Assembly (NCBI GenBank): GCA_023548195.1
Contig: JAJHZJ010000061.1
Location: forward strand, 3,430,297 to 3,494,296
From: Bettongia penicillata ogilbyi
Lineage: Eukaryota; Chordata; Mammalia; Diprotodontia; Potoroidae
Length of the DNA: 64,000 nt
Direction of reading: 5' to 3'
The notes beneath the pieces are model-generated. The model was not told the DNA's origin and made no database searches. It saw only the letters and a program-made list of their open reading frames with translations. Positions 1 through 11,270 of this stretch are shown here, piece by piece. The number at the start of each line of letters is the position of its first letter. Positions within the stretch are counted from its first letter, which is position 1. A program made the position numbers and the translations under genes.

Positions 1-115
1 TGTTTTTATATAGCACAGTAATATCCCATTTTGTTCACAACTTCTTTTGCCATTCCCCAATCAATGGGCATCTACAATTTTTGTTCCCATTTCTTTGCTG
101 GAAGTGCTGGATAGG
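1..115 (-). mobile_element. L1 LINE 3'-end fragment, antisense
   Basis: The text corresponds to the 3' part of L1 ORF2 read on the minus strand, including the phrase ccccaatcaatgggcatc that also occurs in the L1 ends near 61.7 kb and 63.8 kb. It enters from the left edge of the window and has no open frame. The right edge is approximate. Confidence 0.55.
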
Positions 116-318
116 CTTTTAAAGTAATATTGATCTTCTTTGAATTGCATGAGGAAGATAGAATCTGAATTAGTCAGATGACTGCAAGGACTAGGAGGAA
201 AGGACATGGCGGAGGAATTCTGTGAGGTAAATAGTATGGGTAGGAGGTAAAAACGAGAAGCTTGAAAATAAAGAAGCTTCTCCTAATGTTGGCATTATCA
301 GGAATGTTGGATGTGGAA

Positions 319-510
319 TTAGGAAGGCCTGATTCTGACATTGAACGTTGAACATGTATGAGCATAGACCCTCCTGAACCTCACTTTCTTCAAGTGTAAA
401 ATAGTAATAATCCTGGGATATCTATTTCAGGTCATGATTTTGGGGCTCAAGTGATAATCACGCGTATAAATGTGTAGATTGTCAAGTGCTATGTAAATTT
501 CTATTGTAAC
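319..510 (+). repeat. MIR-type SINE, degraded
   Basis: An old MIR core is visible: a 'cctcactttcttcaagtgtaaaat' style block followed by a region resembling the 'caagtgctatgtaaat' tail. It is heavily diverged and the edges are uncertain. Confidence 0.4.
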
Positions 511-1494
511 TGATGATTGAAAAGCTGTGGAGTAGAGAATATTGGAGCGGGGAAGGGCAGATGCTTTGAATGAACAAAGTGACAGTGCTGAATTTCCTCA
601 CTCTCAATGTTACAAAACCTTTCTAATAATATTCACCAGAATCACTGGCATCTGTGGCTGTGTATGATCAGCTGAACTCCTTTTCACTCAAAGAAAAGCC
701 CAGGGCTAGAGCCAGAGCTGTAACTAGGTTACAATTATAAGTTGTCTTGTGCCTTGGGCAAGTACCTCAACCACGCCTAGGACAAGAAGTACACAGTCAT
801 TTAAGGGGTAGTAGTAGCAGAGAGGGGCGAGACAGTGATTCTGAGAAGGCAGCGTGTTGGGAAAGGAGATAGAGGCTCTGGGACTTCGGTTTTTCTTTGC
901 AATGTTTTGTGGTGGCCGTCAAAGTTGGGGAGACATTGGCTCTAGACATTTACTTTTTTGGAAGATGCTAAGTGTATATAATAATAACTAATTATTTTTG
1001 CTGCTGAGGGACTGTAACTGTCATCAGTGATCTCTAACTCTGCCATCTTAGAACAAAGCTCTAATCACCCTCATTATTACTCTGACTGGAGCCCAGGTCT
1101 CACAACTCCAATAACTTTTCATAACACCAGAAATGAGAACAGATCCCCAGGGTTTTTAGATCCAGGCAAAGAGGAAGGTAATGTTGTTTTTAGGTAGCAA
1201 AGGGCTTGCCTTTTTCAGGGCTGTGTTTTGACCTTTGGTGTCCACTTTCACCCAACTCTTAGTTGTGGCTCTCAGAGGCTGTGAGAGTGGCCATATCCCC
1301 TGTAGACTATCTAGGCTGACCAGCTAAAGCAGTTTGAGGGTAATTGACAGGTCTCGGTGAGTTAGGGGGATGTCTATCATGGGTAGACATCGTAGACTTC
1401 CCCAGTGGAATGGGCAGATAAGAACAATTTGTTCCAATGGCCATGAAGGTGACTAAAGCAGGCCCTATGGAGGGCTTAGATCAAGGTGAGACAT
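511..1494. other. No gene seen; non-repetitive intergenic DNA
   Basis: I see no repeat family that I can name, no open frame with coding character, no CpG cluster and no structured RNA. Short polypurine patches are the only texture. Confidence 0.5.
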
Positions 1495-1710
1495 AAAAGA
1501 CACCAAGGTCATCCACTGCATCCTGGGCCATTGCCAGTCATCCTGACTTTTTTTTCTTGCCACTGGATTTCGATGACTCTGGAAGAGAGTGAGGTTGACT
1601 ACGTCCTGCAACTCTGCCTCACTTAAATTCTATTCACATGTCAATCAAGAAACCACCCTGAGATGTCATCGATCTTCTTTGAAATGGACGAACAATAACT
1701 GCATGTAAAC
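1495..1710 (+). repeat. Unnamed marsupial SINE-like repeat, copy 1
   Basis: This segment aligns block by block with 51595-51805: a 'catcctgggccat / catgtggggccat' start, 'cttgtcactgga', 'gatgactctggaagagag', 'acttaaat', 'catgtcaatcaag' and an end of the type 'gacgaacaataac'. Two such copies 50 kb apart show a dispersed family. I recognise the pattern from marsupial genomes but cannot give a secure name. No TSD was resolved. Confidence 0.5.
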
Positions 1711-2430
1711 AAAGATGTAAACATCTTTGTATATAGAGAAACAAATATGCCTTAAACCAAATAAAGCCTATTCTTTCTCATGGCTACCTGCATACCCTAA
1801 AGTGATTTATTCTGTGTGTCTCCATCAATGGAACTGGCTCTGCCAGGGACTCTATGAAACATATTAATATAGACTTTGAAACCAATGCTTCAATCGGCTA
1901 CTTATTTCCTACGTTAAAACTCTTCTTAAGTTTCATGCAACATTGCATTTCCTTTTGGAACAAGGCGGGGTTTGCATTTATAGAGGTCAGCAACATGAGC
2001 TTTCTTGTGCCTCTCAGTGGGAGTAGTCCAGTAACAGATAAACATGGGTTATGTGTTGTGTTAGGAGACGAAGGAATGATAGCAGTGAATGGAAGCAATT
2101 TTGCAAACCAGTCCTTTTCCTCATCTGATATATGGAACTTCTTCCATCTCTCACAGCTGAGGCAGGGCTAATTGTCGAATTTACATTAAGATTGTAAGCT
2201 CTGGACCACCTGAAATTCATTTTGGCTCATTTTTTTAGCCCATTCCCCAATAACCCATCGACAAAAGGAGAAAAACAATCCTGAAGGGAATGATGGCCTT
2301 TCCCCCTATACCTTGAGAAGATACTTAAAATAGAAGAAAAAAGAAATAACAAAAATCAGAAAATTTTGATGGTGGCAGAGATATCCCATCCCAAGCTTAC
2401 AAAGAATAATTAAGCAGGAAGCAACATAGA
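1711..2430. other. No gene supported; contains a 105-codon chance ORF
   Basis: The plus strand is open from 1854 to 2171 (105 codons). The translation has no motif, signal peptide or composition that suggests a real protein, and overlapping antisense frames are also open. I see no promoter or splice signals. I treat it as a chance ORF in non-repetitive DNA. Confidence 0.5.
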
Positions 2431-2431
2431 A

Positions 2432-2655
2432 AAGTTCTAGTTCAGATTCTTCCTATACTTAATGATCCTGTGAGTTTGGGCAATTCACTTGACCTACCGG
2501 AACCTCAGTGACTTCATCTGTGCAGGGATTCACAACTATATAACACCCTCTCAGTTTGCCTATGAAGTTATTATGAAGCTCAAATGAGATAAAAATGGTG
2601 ACATTGTTTTCCAAACCATAAAGCACTATACCTATGGTTGGCATCATTCTTTCCA
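2432..2655 (+). repeat. MIR-type SINE
   Basis: MIR features appear in order: 'gtgagtttgggcaattcactt', a 'cctcagtgacttcatctgtg' block, and 'attatgaagctcaaatgagat' followed by 'aaagcactata'. This is the usual order of the MIR core on the plus strand, with clear divergence. Confidence 0.65.
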
Positions 2656-2689
2656 TATGTATTTCATCTCCAAGTTAAGTGTTAACTAC

Positions 2690-2760
2690 TCAGTCAACAA
2701 GCAGTTGCCAAATGCCTACCATGTGCCAGGCTCTTACTAGACTCTGAAGAACAGTGCTGA
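2690..2760 (+). repeat. L2-type 3'-end fragment ('accatgtgccaggc' repeat)
   Basis: It contains 'caacaagcagttgcc...taccatgtgccaggct', a diverged example of the widespread mammalian 'cctactatgtgccaggcactg' repeat. The assignment to L2 or a related CR1-clade LINE is by recollection. Confidence 0.45.
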
Positions 2761-2965
2761 GAGATGTTAAATTATTCATACTGGTTTGAAGATGGGCAGA
2801 GAGGCAATTAGTTCTCATTTGTGGATTTTGAGAATTCCTCAAATGCTGATTTAATGAATGGTAGAGACAAGTTACAGAAGCAGCAAACAAAAGGGTATTA
2901 AGCCTATAGGGATAAGTGTCCTAATGGGTGATTTCAGTGCTGTCATCTGGCACCAAGCACATTTT

Positions 2966-3590
2966 TCTTTCTTTTATTTTTAATTTATGGAATAAAACAA
3001 GCATTTCCATAACATAGCACAATAAAAAAGATGATTGCTCATGAAACTGCAAATCTATCATGCACAACTTACTATTCCTTTTAAATATATAACAAAATTA
3101 TTATGTAAATTTCTTTTTTTTTTTCCCTTTCTCCTTCCCCCTCACTTTAGAGATGGCTGCCGTTAGAATCAAATAGGTATATATATGTAAAATTATTCTA
3201 TACACCCTTCTATTTATCAGTTCTTTCTCTGGATGCAGATTTCATCTTTCTTCCTATGTCCTTTCTAGTTAATTTCGGTGATTATAATAGTCAAAAATAA
3301 CTTATCTGCTCAAAGTCATTCTTCAAACAATATTGCTGTTATTGTATACAATGTTCTCTAGGTTTGCTCATTTTCCTCTTCATTATTTCATAAGTTTTTC
3401 CATGAGTTTCTAAAATCATTGAGTTTTGTTTGATAAGACCTTTATCTGATAAACTATCTATAGAATTCCTCAGCCCCTCTCCCTGCAAATTTTCTGTTTT
3501 CCTTCTGATCTTGGCTACATTTGTTTAAATTGTACAAAACCTTTGTAATTTAATGTAATCAAAATGATCCATTTTTCACCTTGCCACCTT
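2966..3590 (-). mobile_element. L1 LINE 3' end, antisense, internally deleted
   Basis: The left edge (2966-2990) is a poly-T/A-rich tail followed by 'tttatggaataaaacaagc', which is the reverse complement of the L1 3' terminus at 34900-34965. The right part (3420-3590), read on the minus strand, translates to a decayed version of an ORF2 C-terminal stretch seen in marsupial L1 (a 'DYIKL..F' and 'SDKGLIS'-like text). The intervening ORF2 C-terminus is shortened. The element is 5'-truncated. Confidence 0.75.
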
Positions 3591-3770
3591 AAGAGCACAC
3601 CAAACTCATTTCAAAGGGAAATTCTGGTGACCCTCCTTTTGTGAACTGGGTTTCTTTGACAGTGAAAAGGCTATAAATGAGTAAAGGGTGGTAGGGAGTG
3701 GTTAATTAAGTGAATTACCCTACTCCTCTTAAAGTAACTAGTAAGGTGACTGATTCTTTTATCTTTATGA

Positions 3771-3784
3771 AAGGAGAACACCTC
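3771..3784. repeat. Target-site duplication, left copy (KRT8 retrocopy)
   Basis: 'aaggagaacacctc' here matches 'aaatggaacacctc' right after the poly-A tail at 5546-5559; the core GAACACCTC is identical (3776-3784 and 5551-5559). Such a pair is the expected signature of L1-mediated retroposition. Confidence 0.7.
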
Positions 3785-5549
3785 ACATTCTCTATGAGCA
3801 GCTTATACTTGGGTCTTGGTGTTTGTCCTTCTTGTCCTTACCATGTCCATCAGACAACTACCACTCACCAGATCTTGAAGGTCTCTTCCTCTGGCTCTTG
3901 GAGTTTTAGCAACTGCTCCTACTCCAGTGGCCCCAGCTCCCAAATCAGCTTATCCTCCTTCTCTCAGGTGGGGAGCAGCAGTAGCTTGCCATCAGAGGGT
4001 CGGACTCAGGACAGGTTATGGTATGGGCTTTGGGAGCAGCAGCAGGGTTGGTAGGATCATAGCATTCTCTGTCAGTCAGAGTTTCCTGAATCCCCTGAAG
4101 CTGGAACTGGACCCCAACATCCAGGCCATGAGGACCCAAGAGAAGGAGCAGATCAAGACCCTGAACAACAAGTTTGCCTCCTTCCTTGACAAGGCACGCT
4201 TCCTGGAACAGCAAAATAAGATGATAGAGACCAAACGGAGCTTCCTCCAGAAGCAGAAAACATCCCAGAGCAACATGGATGACTTGGTTGAGAAGTATAT
4301 TACCAACCTTCGAAGGCAGCTGGACTCCATGAGGCAGGAGAAACTGAAGCTGGAGGTGGAAGTGGGAAAAATGTAGGGTCTTGTGGAAGATTTAAACAAA
4401 AAGTATGAGGATGAGATCAATAGGAGGACAGAGATGGAGAATGAGTTTGTTCTCATTAAGAAGGATGTGGATGAAGCTCATATGAACAAGGCGAACTGGA
4501 GTCCCATCTGGAAGGCCTGACTGATGAGATTAACTTCCTCAGGCACCTATATGAAGAAGAGATAAAAGAAATGCAGTCCCAGATTTCGGATACTTCTGTG
4601 TTTCTGTCTATGGAAAATAGCCACTTCTTGGACCTGGATGGCTATTGCTGATGTCTGAGCCCAATATGAGGAGATTGCCAACTGCATCTGGGCTGAGGCT
4701 TAGACCATGTACCAGGTCAAGTGTGAGGAACTGCAGACCCTGCCTAGGAAATGTGGAGATGATCTTTGCCACACCAAGACAGAGATCTCAGAGATGACCA
4801 GGAATATCAACAGGCTTCAGTCTGAGACTGAGGCGCTCAAAGGCCAGAGGGCTGCCCTTGAAGCCTCCCTCATTGATGTGGAGCAGTGTGGGGAACTGGC
4901 CATTAAAGATGCCCAGGCCAAGCTGTCTGAGCTGGAAGCTGCCCTGCAGAGAGCCAAGCAAGACATGGCCCACCAGCTGTGGGAGTACCAGGAGCTAATG
5001 AACGTTAAGCTGGCCCTAGACAACGAGACTGCCACCTACAGAAAGCTGCTGGAGAGAGAGGAGGGCAGACTTGAGTCTGGGATGCAGAACACGAGTATTC
5101 ACACCAAGACCACCAGTAGAGACTCAGCTGGTTTCAGCTTTACCTACGGAGATTTCACCAGTCCTGGCCTTGGCTATGGACTGGGCTCCTTCCAGGCTAC
5201 TTCTCTCTGTGATCTCCCCTCTTACAGCTGTCAGTAAGGCTGTGGTGGTAAAGAAGATTGAGACCCAAGATGGAAAGATGGTATCTGAATCATTGAATGT
5301 TCTGCCTAAGTGAGAGGTCATCCTAGATCCTCACAGCCCATCTCTTTCTTGTACTCCTAAGAATCTCCAGGACACCCAAGGGAAGACTAGGGGTGGGGGA
5401 AGAAATTGAAAAAACCTGCTTTATAGGTCCCAGTCATACTTTCTATTTTGCCTTGCCTGGTTCCTTGCTCTTGCCGATTACCCTTGAACAATTTGTGTTT
5501 TCAGAAATAAAAACAATTCACTATTTAAAAAAAAAAGAAAGAAAGAAAT
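3785..5549 (+). pseudogene. KRT8P: Processed pseudogene of keratin 8 (type II keratin)
   Basis: This is an intronless retrocopy of a keratin 8 mRNA. Keratin 8 pairs with keratin 18 to form intermediate filaments in simple epithelia. A start codon at 3843 opens with MSIR, as in KRT8; the serine-rich head follows (about 3880-4080), then the coil 1A start [20 protein letters not shown] (about 4165-4220), the central rod, and the helix-termination region reading [18 protein letters not shown] (5030-5090). The tail ends KKIETQDGKMVSES...VLPK with a stop at 5311-5313. A 3' UTR, AATAAA at 5506-5511 and an A-rich tail at 5527-5549 complete the copy. Lesions: frameshifts just after MSIR, near 4000-4015, about 4493, about 4642 and about 5200-5230; in-frame stops at 4374 (TAG), 4656 (TGA) and 4701 (TAG). 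Many Arg codons have become Cys, Trp, His or stop, as expected from CpG decay. It cannot make a keratin. Confidence 0.97.
5506..5511 (+). terminator. AATAAA polyadenylation signal of the KRT8 retrocopy
   Basis: AATAAA lies 15 bases before the A-tail that begins at 5527, the normal spacing for a signal carried over from the parent mRNA. It marks the true 3' end of the retrotransposed transcript. Confidence 0.85.
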
Positions 5550-5550
5550 G

Positions 5551-5559
5551 GAACACCTC
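5551..5559. repeat. Target-site duplication, right copy (KRT8 retrocopy)
   Basis: GAACACCTC follows the A-tail directly and repeats the sequence at 3776-3784. Confidence 0.7.
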
Positions 5560-6809
5560 TACTGAATCACTGAACCAATGGCATTAAACTGGATCAAAAA
5601 GTTACTTAATCAGTTTGGAAGGAATGAAAGTTATTGGATGAAATGAAATGAAGCTAAGCTTGAAACATATGGGGATTGGCTGAGGAGACTTAGTCATGCT
5701 CTGTGGACCTTGGATAATAAAATAGCAAACCAGCTTGGAAACCAGAATTCAAGTATCAGGCCAGCTTAGTAGTGGAAGTGGTTCTCCCCTTCCCTCTCCC
5801 CTTCCCCCAGAGATGACCTTGTGACCTTTAAAAGGCAGTAAGATTTTTGGCCTCTTGGGGATCCCAGGAACGTTCTTGGAACGGTAATGGCTGACAGTTA
5901 CACCTGTCTTAACAGCCAAGGACACACTAAATAAAGGCAGCTTCAGGACTCTACAAGGAACCGAGAAGGCAGTCATGTCACACCTAAAGAGAAATTAATG
6001 ATCTTAGAAAAGGAAGAAAAAAAATAACTTCCAGGACCCAGATGCTGTAAGTTACTTCTTTGCCATCTGGGTTCTTTAAGCTTAAGCCTATTTTCCCCTG
6101 AATTCCATTATGATTTATGGGAGTATGCACTCTCTATTTGGGGGAATATTTTATTACAACTGTTATTACCATACTACCTTAGTACGCCCCTGATTAAATA
6201 TCCTCAATTAAAAGCTATTTGGATAACTAATTAATATCAACTGCTAATCAGTGAGGGAAACACACTAGAGGGAACGTGAGATATTGCAGTAGGTAAACAC
6301 CCCTAAATCTTTAGCCTTGAGGGGAAAAGAACCTTAGTTCTAGAACTTTCCCTGCTAGTGTTAGAGGGATACAAAAAGAGAGACCAGCAGATGCTGTGTT
6401 ACATATCATTGCTCGATCACACTTTCATTCTCTCCCTGGACTCCACTTTACCTCCAGCATTGCCCACCTGGAAAAACCTCCGCCATGGGGTCCTCCGCTG
6501 TTGATCTCGTAGCTTTTTGCCCAGAATCACCATTTTAGGAAATATTTTAGCTGTACTTCATGTTAATGCCTAAGTTCTCTCTCTGGACTCTTTTCTCTTT
6601 CTCTTTACCTGTTGCACTACTACCTTGGAGAAAGCTCTGTCCTTAATCCTGGCTCTCCTGATTGGTGATTCTCCAGAAGACTGCCATTTTTGGAAGGATC
6701 CCAGACCTGCTTCATCTCACTGATGCTTTCTAATTCCCCAAGGTATGTTGTCTTTCCCTACTAGAATGTCAGTTTGGTAACGACGGTCTTTGCTATTCTA
6801 TTCTCAACA
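5560..6809. other. No gene seen; possible unrecognised old repeat at 6420-6720
   Basis: I see no coding frame. Between 6420 and 6720 two blocks resemble each other ('ctctccctggactccacttta' near 6432 and 'ctctctctggactcttttc' near 6577, each followed by an 'acctg/acctcc...ttgc' run). This could be an old LTR or a small tandem duplication; I cannot name it. Confidence 0.4.
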
Positions 6810-6965
6810 TCATTCTGTTGTTCAGTCACTTTTCAGTTGTGTCAGACTCTTCATGACTCCATTTGGGGTTTTCTTGGCAAGAATACTGGAATGGGTTACC
6901 ACATGCTTCTGCAGCTCATTTTACAGATGAGGAAACTGAGGCAAATAGGGTGCAGTGCCTGGAAA
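6810..6965 (-). repeat. MAR1-like tRNA-derived SINE, 5' part missing
   Basis: On the plus strand it reads 'ttgttcagtcacttttcagttg', 'gactccatttggggttttct', 'tggcaagaatactggaatgg' and 'cagctcattttacagatgag'. This is the reverse complement of the 3' half of the common marsupial MAR1-type SINE. It stops before the tRNA-like head. Confidence 0.8.
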
Positions 6966-6996
6966 TCAAAAGTGCTTAATAAATATTAAATGCCTC

Positions 6997-7170
6997 ATCT
7001 TTCTCTCTTCCTCCCCTCCCCCCTTCTCTTTCTCCCTTCCTTGTTCTCTCCAACTCTCTTTTTTCCTTCCTTCTTTCCTTTCCTCCCTCTTCCTCTCTCT
7101 CTCCCTCTTCTTCTCCTCTTCCCTCTCCCTCCCCCATCTGTCTATCTCCCTTCTCTTTCCCCCCCTGCTT
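6997..7170. repeat. CT-rich low-complexity tract
   Basis: About 170 bases of almost pure C and T on the plus strand, with imperfect (CCTT) and (CTCTTC) runs. Long frames called across it are artefacts of composition. Confidence 0.9.
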
Positions 7171-8710
7171 TGTTGTAGTTTACATTTCTTTGTATTTCAT
7201 TAGAACACCTGACCATCAGGACCAGACCAGACCAATTGCTATTAAACCCAGAAGTCTCGCTCCCCCAAACTCCCAAGGACAAATACAACAAAACAAGAAA
7301 TGTGAACTCAATATATACATTCATGACTTATGTGTGAAATCATTAAATAATTGGTTATTTAAAAACACTACCACCACCATGATAGCTGGGGTCAGAAATA
7401 TAAACACAACCTAAATCTAACACAGAAAGTGAGAAGAGAGCTTAGTGATCCTCTTATTTGTAAGCTGAGAGAAGAATGCTTTCATTAGAAGGCAGACAAA
7501 ATCAAAGATCATGGGGGACATATTATACTGATTAGATAGTTGAAAGGCTGATGAAGAGAGGACATACACTCTGGTTTGACTTGTACATTTGACCTGGAAC
7601 TGGCATAGACCTTGGGAATCATTCATTGCAAGCCTTTCATTTTATAAATGAGGAAATTGAGAATCTCCTGGGGAGTAATGAAAGTTCAGCCTAAGGCCCA
7701 GGGGTTGGGCCTGTGGCCTGGAAGAACAGGTAACATCAGAGACCAGCTACAGCCATGCTGTTGCAACCTTTCTTTGATTGCCAGAGGGAGATAAACTCTC
7801 TTCCTGCTGAAAAATAAGTGTATGGAAAGTCCTTTTTTTGGCAGATGTTCAGCAGTAACAGGATGTGGTAGCCATTGAGTAATTCTCTAGGGCAGAGTTA
7901 AGTTGCAGCCAGGCTGTTTCAGAAAATCTGAATGGAGGGATTAGGTAGGTTTTCCATCCCTCTCTGTACTGAGAGGTCACCTTATTGATTTCTTCTGAGC
8001 CCAGAAGGGAGACTTGTGCTCCAATTCACTATAACCAGGTGTTTCAATTCAAGGTTAGAATGACAACAAATTACTATATTTTTCTTAAAGAAACTAACCT
8101 CTGGGTCAACAGTAGTGTGTACAAACAGTGAGAAATCAAATGGAGCTCACTTTAGGTTTAGAAATCACACAGAATAGATGGAAGAATTTCTAAATTAATA
8201 TACATAATGAATTTTGACATTGGAGAATAGTGTAGTGATGTCTTCTTTACAGCTACGATTTCATTTAATTCTGTTCTACTTAGGCCTAGGAGTTCCTGGC
8301 ACCAGTCTCACAGAGTGCTCTCAGTCGGGTCAGTGGCTCAGGGAAGCCATTGTCCTTCCCTAGCAGAGCCTACAAAGCTGTCTGTGTAAGAGAAGTCAGC
8401 AGCCAGCCAAGAAAAGTAAACAGAAGGTATGCTGCTAAAGCACAAATGTGTATCTGGTAAAAGGGGCAGGAATAATTCACTGTAACTGTCCTATTCTGGA
8501 AAGATATTTTTCCCAGAATTTGAAACCTAAAGAGAGAATTTAGTAATACACTATGAATAAAGAAAATGAATCCAAATTCCAGATTTTTGTGGTAAATATT
8601 TGGTTACCTCCTTCTTTTCTTCTTCTGATTCCCTAGGCCTTTTTAGATTAAAAATGCTGGGCTTAGTTCCCATCAGTAGGATTAAAAGAGAATACCAGAA
8701 AAAGGTGTTC
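7171..8710. other. No gene seen
   Basis: Non-repetitive AT-rich DNA. A short 'cattttataaatgaggaaattgag' at 7637-7661 hints at a decayed MIR on the minus strand. Nothing else is supported. Confidence 0.45.
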
Positions 8711-8711
8711 T

Positions 8712-8770
8712 TCAAAGTAATCATTCAATTTAATGAAACGTTTATTAAATGCTTGCCCTATGCAAGGTAT
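8712..8770 (+). repeat. L2-type 3'-end fragment
   Basis: 'aacgtttattaaatgcttgc' followed by 'cctatgcaagg' is a short decayed example of the 'cacctactatgtgccagg' repeat. Confidence 0.35.
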
Positions 8771-8889
8771 GTAGACCTATGATTTCATCAAATAATAAAC
8801 TTTCATTATGGAAATTCCCTTCACTTATACAGATGGACAACTCCTGTGTAGCTTATAGTTTTAGTTCCCTGGGATACTTAGAAGGCAGG

Positions 8890-9118
8890 GAACAAGCATG
8901 TGTTATTCACTCACTATGTGCCAGGCATTGTATAAAGGGCTTTAGAAATATCTCCTTTGACCCTCATAACAACTCGGGGAGGTAGGTGCTAGTTAGTATT
9001 GTGCTTATTTTACAGTTGAGGAAACAGAGGTCACATAACTCCTAGGTGTCAGAGAATGGATTTGAACTTGGGGTCTTCCTGACCACAGGCCCACTGCTCT
9101 AGCCACTGTGTTCTGTAG
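8890..9118 (-). repeat. MIR-type SINE
   Basis: A near full-length antisense MIR: 'cactatgtgccaggcattgt', 'cctcataacaactcggggag', 'tttacagttgaggaaacaga', 'ggatttgaacttggggtctt' and 'gccactgtg' occur in reverse order relative to the MIR consensus. Confidence 0.8.
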
Positions 9119-9215
9119 CTGTTTAGAAGTTAAGCGACTGCCTTGTGCTCACATGTGTTGAAGGCAGAACTGAACCCAAGGTCTTCTATCCACTAAAACC
9201 AAGCCATGTTGTCCT
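9119..9215 (-). repeat. Partial MIR-type SINE
   Basis: A second, shorter antisense copy abuts the previous one: 'gaactgaacccaaggtcttct' followed by 'atccactaaaaccaagcca'. Confidence 0.5.
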
Positions 9216-9562
9216 CATGTAGCAATAAAACAACAGCAAAAATAACAAAATGCAAACTATATGGAATGAACAACTTTTAAAATTATTATATTTATATATA
9301 TTTATATTTAAAATTATTATAATTTAAAATTATCCCCATTATCCTGTCTGCTGCTCCAGTTGTACCAAAGATGTATGGTGAGGCTACAGGAGACATCGCA
9401 ATGCTTTTGTTCAATCACAAAAAGCAGTCACCTGGGTAATGATTCACCAGACAGTAAGTAATAGGAGAGTGACTTGTCCCAAGACCATCTTTCTCTGAAT
9501 TCCACCAAAACATTACTATAAATAAGAGGTGATTTTTATAGTGACATACTTTTTTGCATAAT
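9216..9562. other. No gene seen; AT-rich
   Basis: Contains a 60-base A/T stretch at 9275-9335 with short palindromic pieces of the 'aaaattattata' type. I see no repeat family or coding frame. Confidence 0.5.
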
Positions 9563-9801
9563 TTTGTTGTCAGTCATTTTTCAGTTGTGTCCTACGCTTC
9601 ATGACCCCATTTGGGGTTTACTTAGCAAAGATACTGGAGTGGTTTGCCATTTCCTTCTCCAGCTCATTTTATAGATGCAGAAACTAAGCCAAGTAGGGTT
9701 AAATGACCTGCCCAGGGTCACACAACTAGCAAGTGTCTAAGGCCAAATTTGAACTCAGGGGGATGAGTCTTTCTAACTCCAGGCCTGGCATTCCATCTAC
9801 T
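9563..9801 (-). repeat. MAR1-like SINE, near full length
   Basis: Antisense copy with all blocks: 'ttgtcagtcatttttcagttg', 'gaccccatttggggtttac', 'actggagtggtttgccattt', 'gcccagggtcacacaactag' and the tRNA-like head region ending at 'ccaggcctggcattccatct'. The head at the right end fits a tRNA-derived SINE on the minus strand. Confidence 0.85.
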
Positions 9802-9802
9802 T

Positions 9803-9993
9803 CATGACTTTGAATGGAATTTTCTTGGCAAAGCTACTGAAGTGGTTTGCCTTTTCCTTCTCCAGTGAATTAAGGCAAATAGATCATAAGGGACTTGCCT
9901 AGGGTCACACACTAGTGAGTGTCTGAAGCTGGATTTGAACTCAGACCTGATCCAGACCCAGTGCTCTATCCACTGAGTCATGTAATTGCCTCT
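9803..9993 (-). repeat. MAR1-like SINE, second adjacent copy
   Basis: It begins 'catgactttgaatggaattttc', then 'tactgaagtggtttgccttt', 'cctagggtcacacactagtg', 'ggatttgaactcagacctga' and 'tgctctatccactgag'. It lies head-to-tail with the preceding copy in the same orientation. Confidence 0.8.
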
Positions 9994-11270
9994 TTTTGCA
10001 TGATTCCTTGTTTAGTAATTCAGTAAAACAATACTTTTAAGAATGATAAATTTTAGATTGAAGATAAATTCTACAGAAATAATCATCAGCTTAGAATAAT
10101 ATAAATTTCAAAACTTTCTGATCAAACTGAGAGAAAGGCACTTTGTAAATATGAATTATTCTATTTAAATTGGACTCGATGCTTCTGTGATTCAAGATAG
10201 ATGATGATGGCAAATATTGCCAAAGTTAATTAGAAGAATTCATCAGGATACTTCATTTATATAATTTAGAAAACATCACTTCATTAGGAATTTCATCACT
10301 AATCTGGTTTTCTGAAAATGAATCTATGAAGAACAGTGAAAGATTGATCATCAAGAGCTTAGACTTCTGAAGGTGATAACAAGAAAAATAAGCAAAGGAA
10401 TTGTAATTCCAACTTCCGGTAATGGACTGGGATGTGGACATGAAGGATGATGACTGTTCTCTCCTTAGAAACATATAAGCAAAGTAGGCTTGGGAGAAAC
10501 ACAAGTGATTAGGGTTTGAGTCAGATATATACAATTTTATGTGGAAATAGGTTATATATCCCCTATCTTTGAATGTATTCAAGACAGGAAAATTTCTTGT
10601 TTGAGTAACATAAAATTATTTTGAACTTCTCTTGTCCTCCATTTCTCTTTCCATCCAAAGGAGGGAAAATCATTCTGGTGATTGCTGTTGACAGATTCTG
10701 AATACACATTGAAGATGGTAGATTTCGTGGACAGTTCTGATTTGAAAAAAAGAAAGTATCCTTTGTCAGACCACATATCTGATTTTTGGTTTGGAAAACG
10801 TCATCACGATCCCTATATTAGATTAGCACCTTGGCTTGTTTCAGGACTTTTGAGACACTCTAGATCCTACAGGTCTACATTTGCATTTTCAAGGCAGTTT
10901 GGAGAGTCTCTGGAATGAGTCCAGTCCAAAGGACTAGATGCTAAAAGGAGTACAGGCCCCACTGTGGAGCTCCAGTCAGTGCTAAGACAGGCAAATGGGT
11001 GAGGACATTCTATACATATACATATATGGTATATATACATGTACACACATATATTAGGTATAGTAACATGTAATCTTATATGTAACGCACACATAACATT
11101 ACATATATATAAACTACATCTAATAATTTTCCATTATATTTAATGTGTTGATTCTTTAGATTATCTTTCTCTTTATAAATGTATATCTACACATTGACAT
11201 ATCTTCATATATATCAGTCTCTCTCCCTACATATATATGTATATCCATCTCTCTCACTCTTGCTATTGTG
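9994..11270. other. No gene seen
   Basis: AT-rich non-repetitive DNA. A plus-strand frame of 78 codons (10682-10918) overlaps open antisense frames and shows no motif. From 11000 to 11220 there is a degenerate 'atatacat' microsatellite-like patch. Confidence 0.45.

Noticed and set aside
1854..2171. 105-codon ORF near the left end
   Set aside because: No motif, no codon bias visible, overlapping open frames on the other strand; expected by chance in 64 kb.
3927..5237. Two long open frames with strong intermediate-filament protein text, as if a real keratin gene
   Set aside because: They are fragments of one intronless KRT8 retrocopy with frameshifts, three in-frame stops, an A-tail and target duplications.
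9563..9993. tRNA-like heads as possible functional tRNA genes
   Set aside because: These are tRNA-derived SINE heads that lack a full cloverleaf and occur in many copies across the window.
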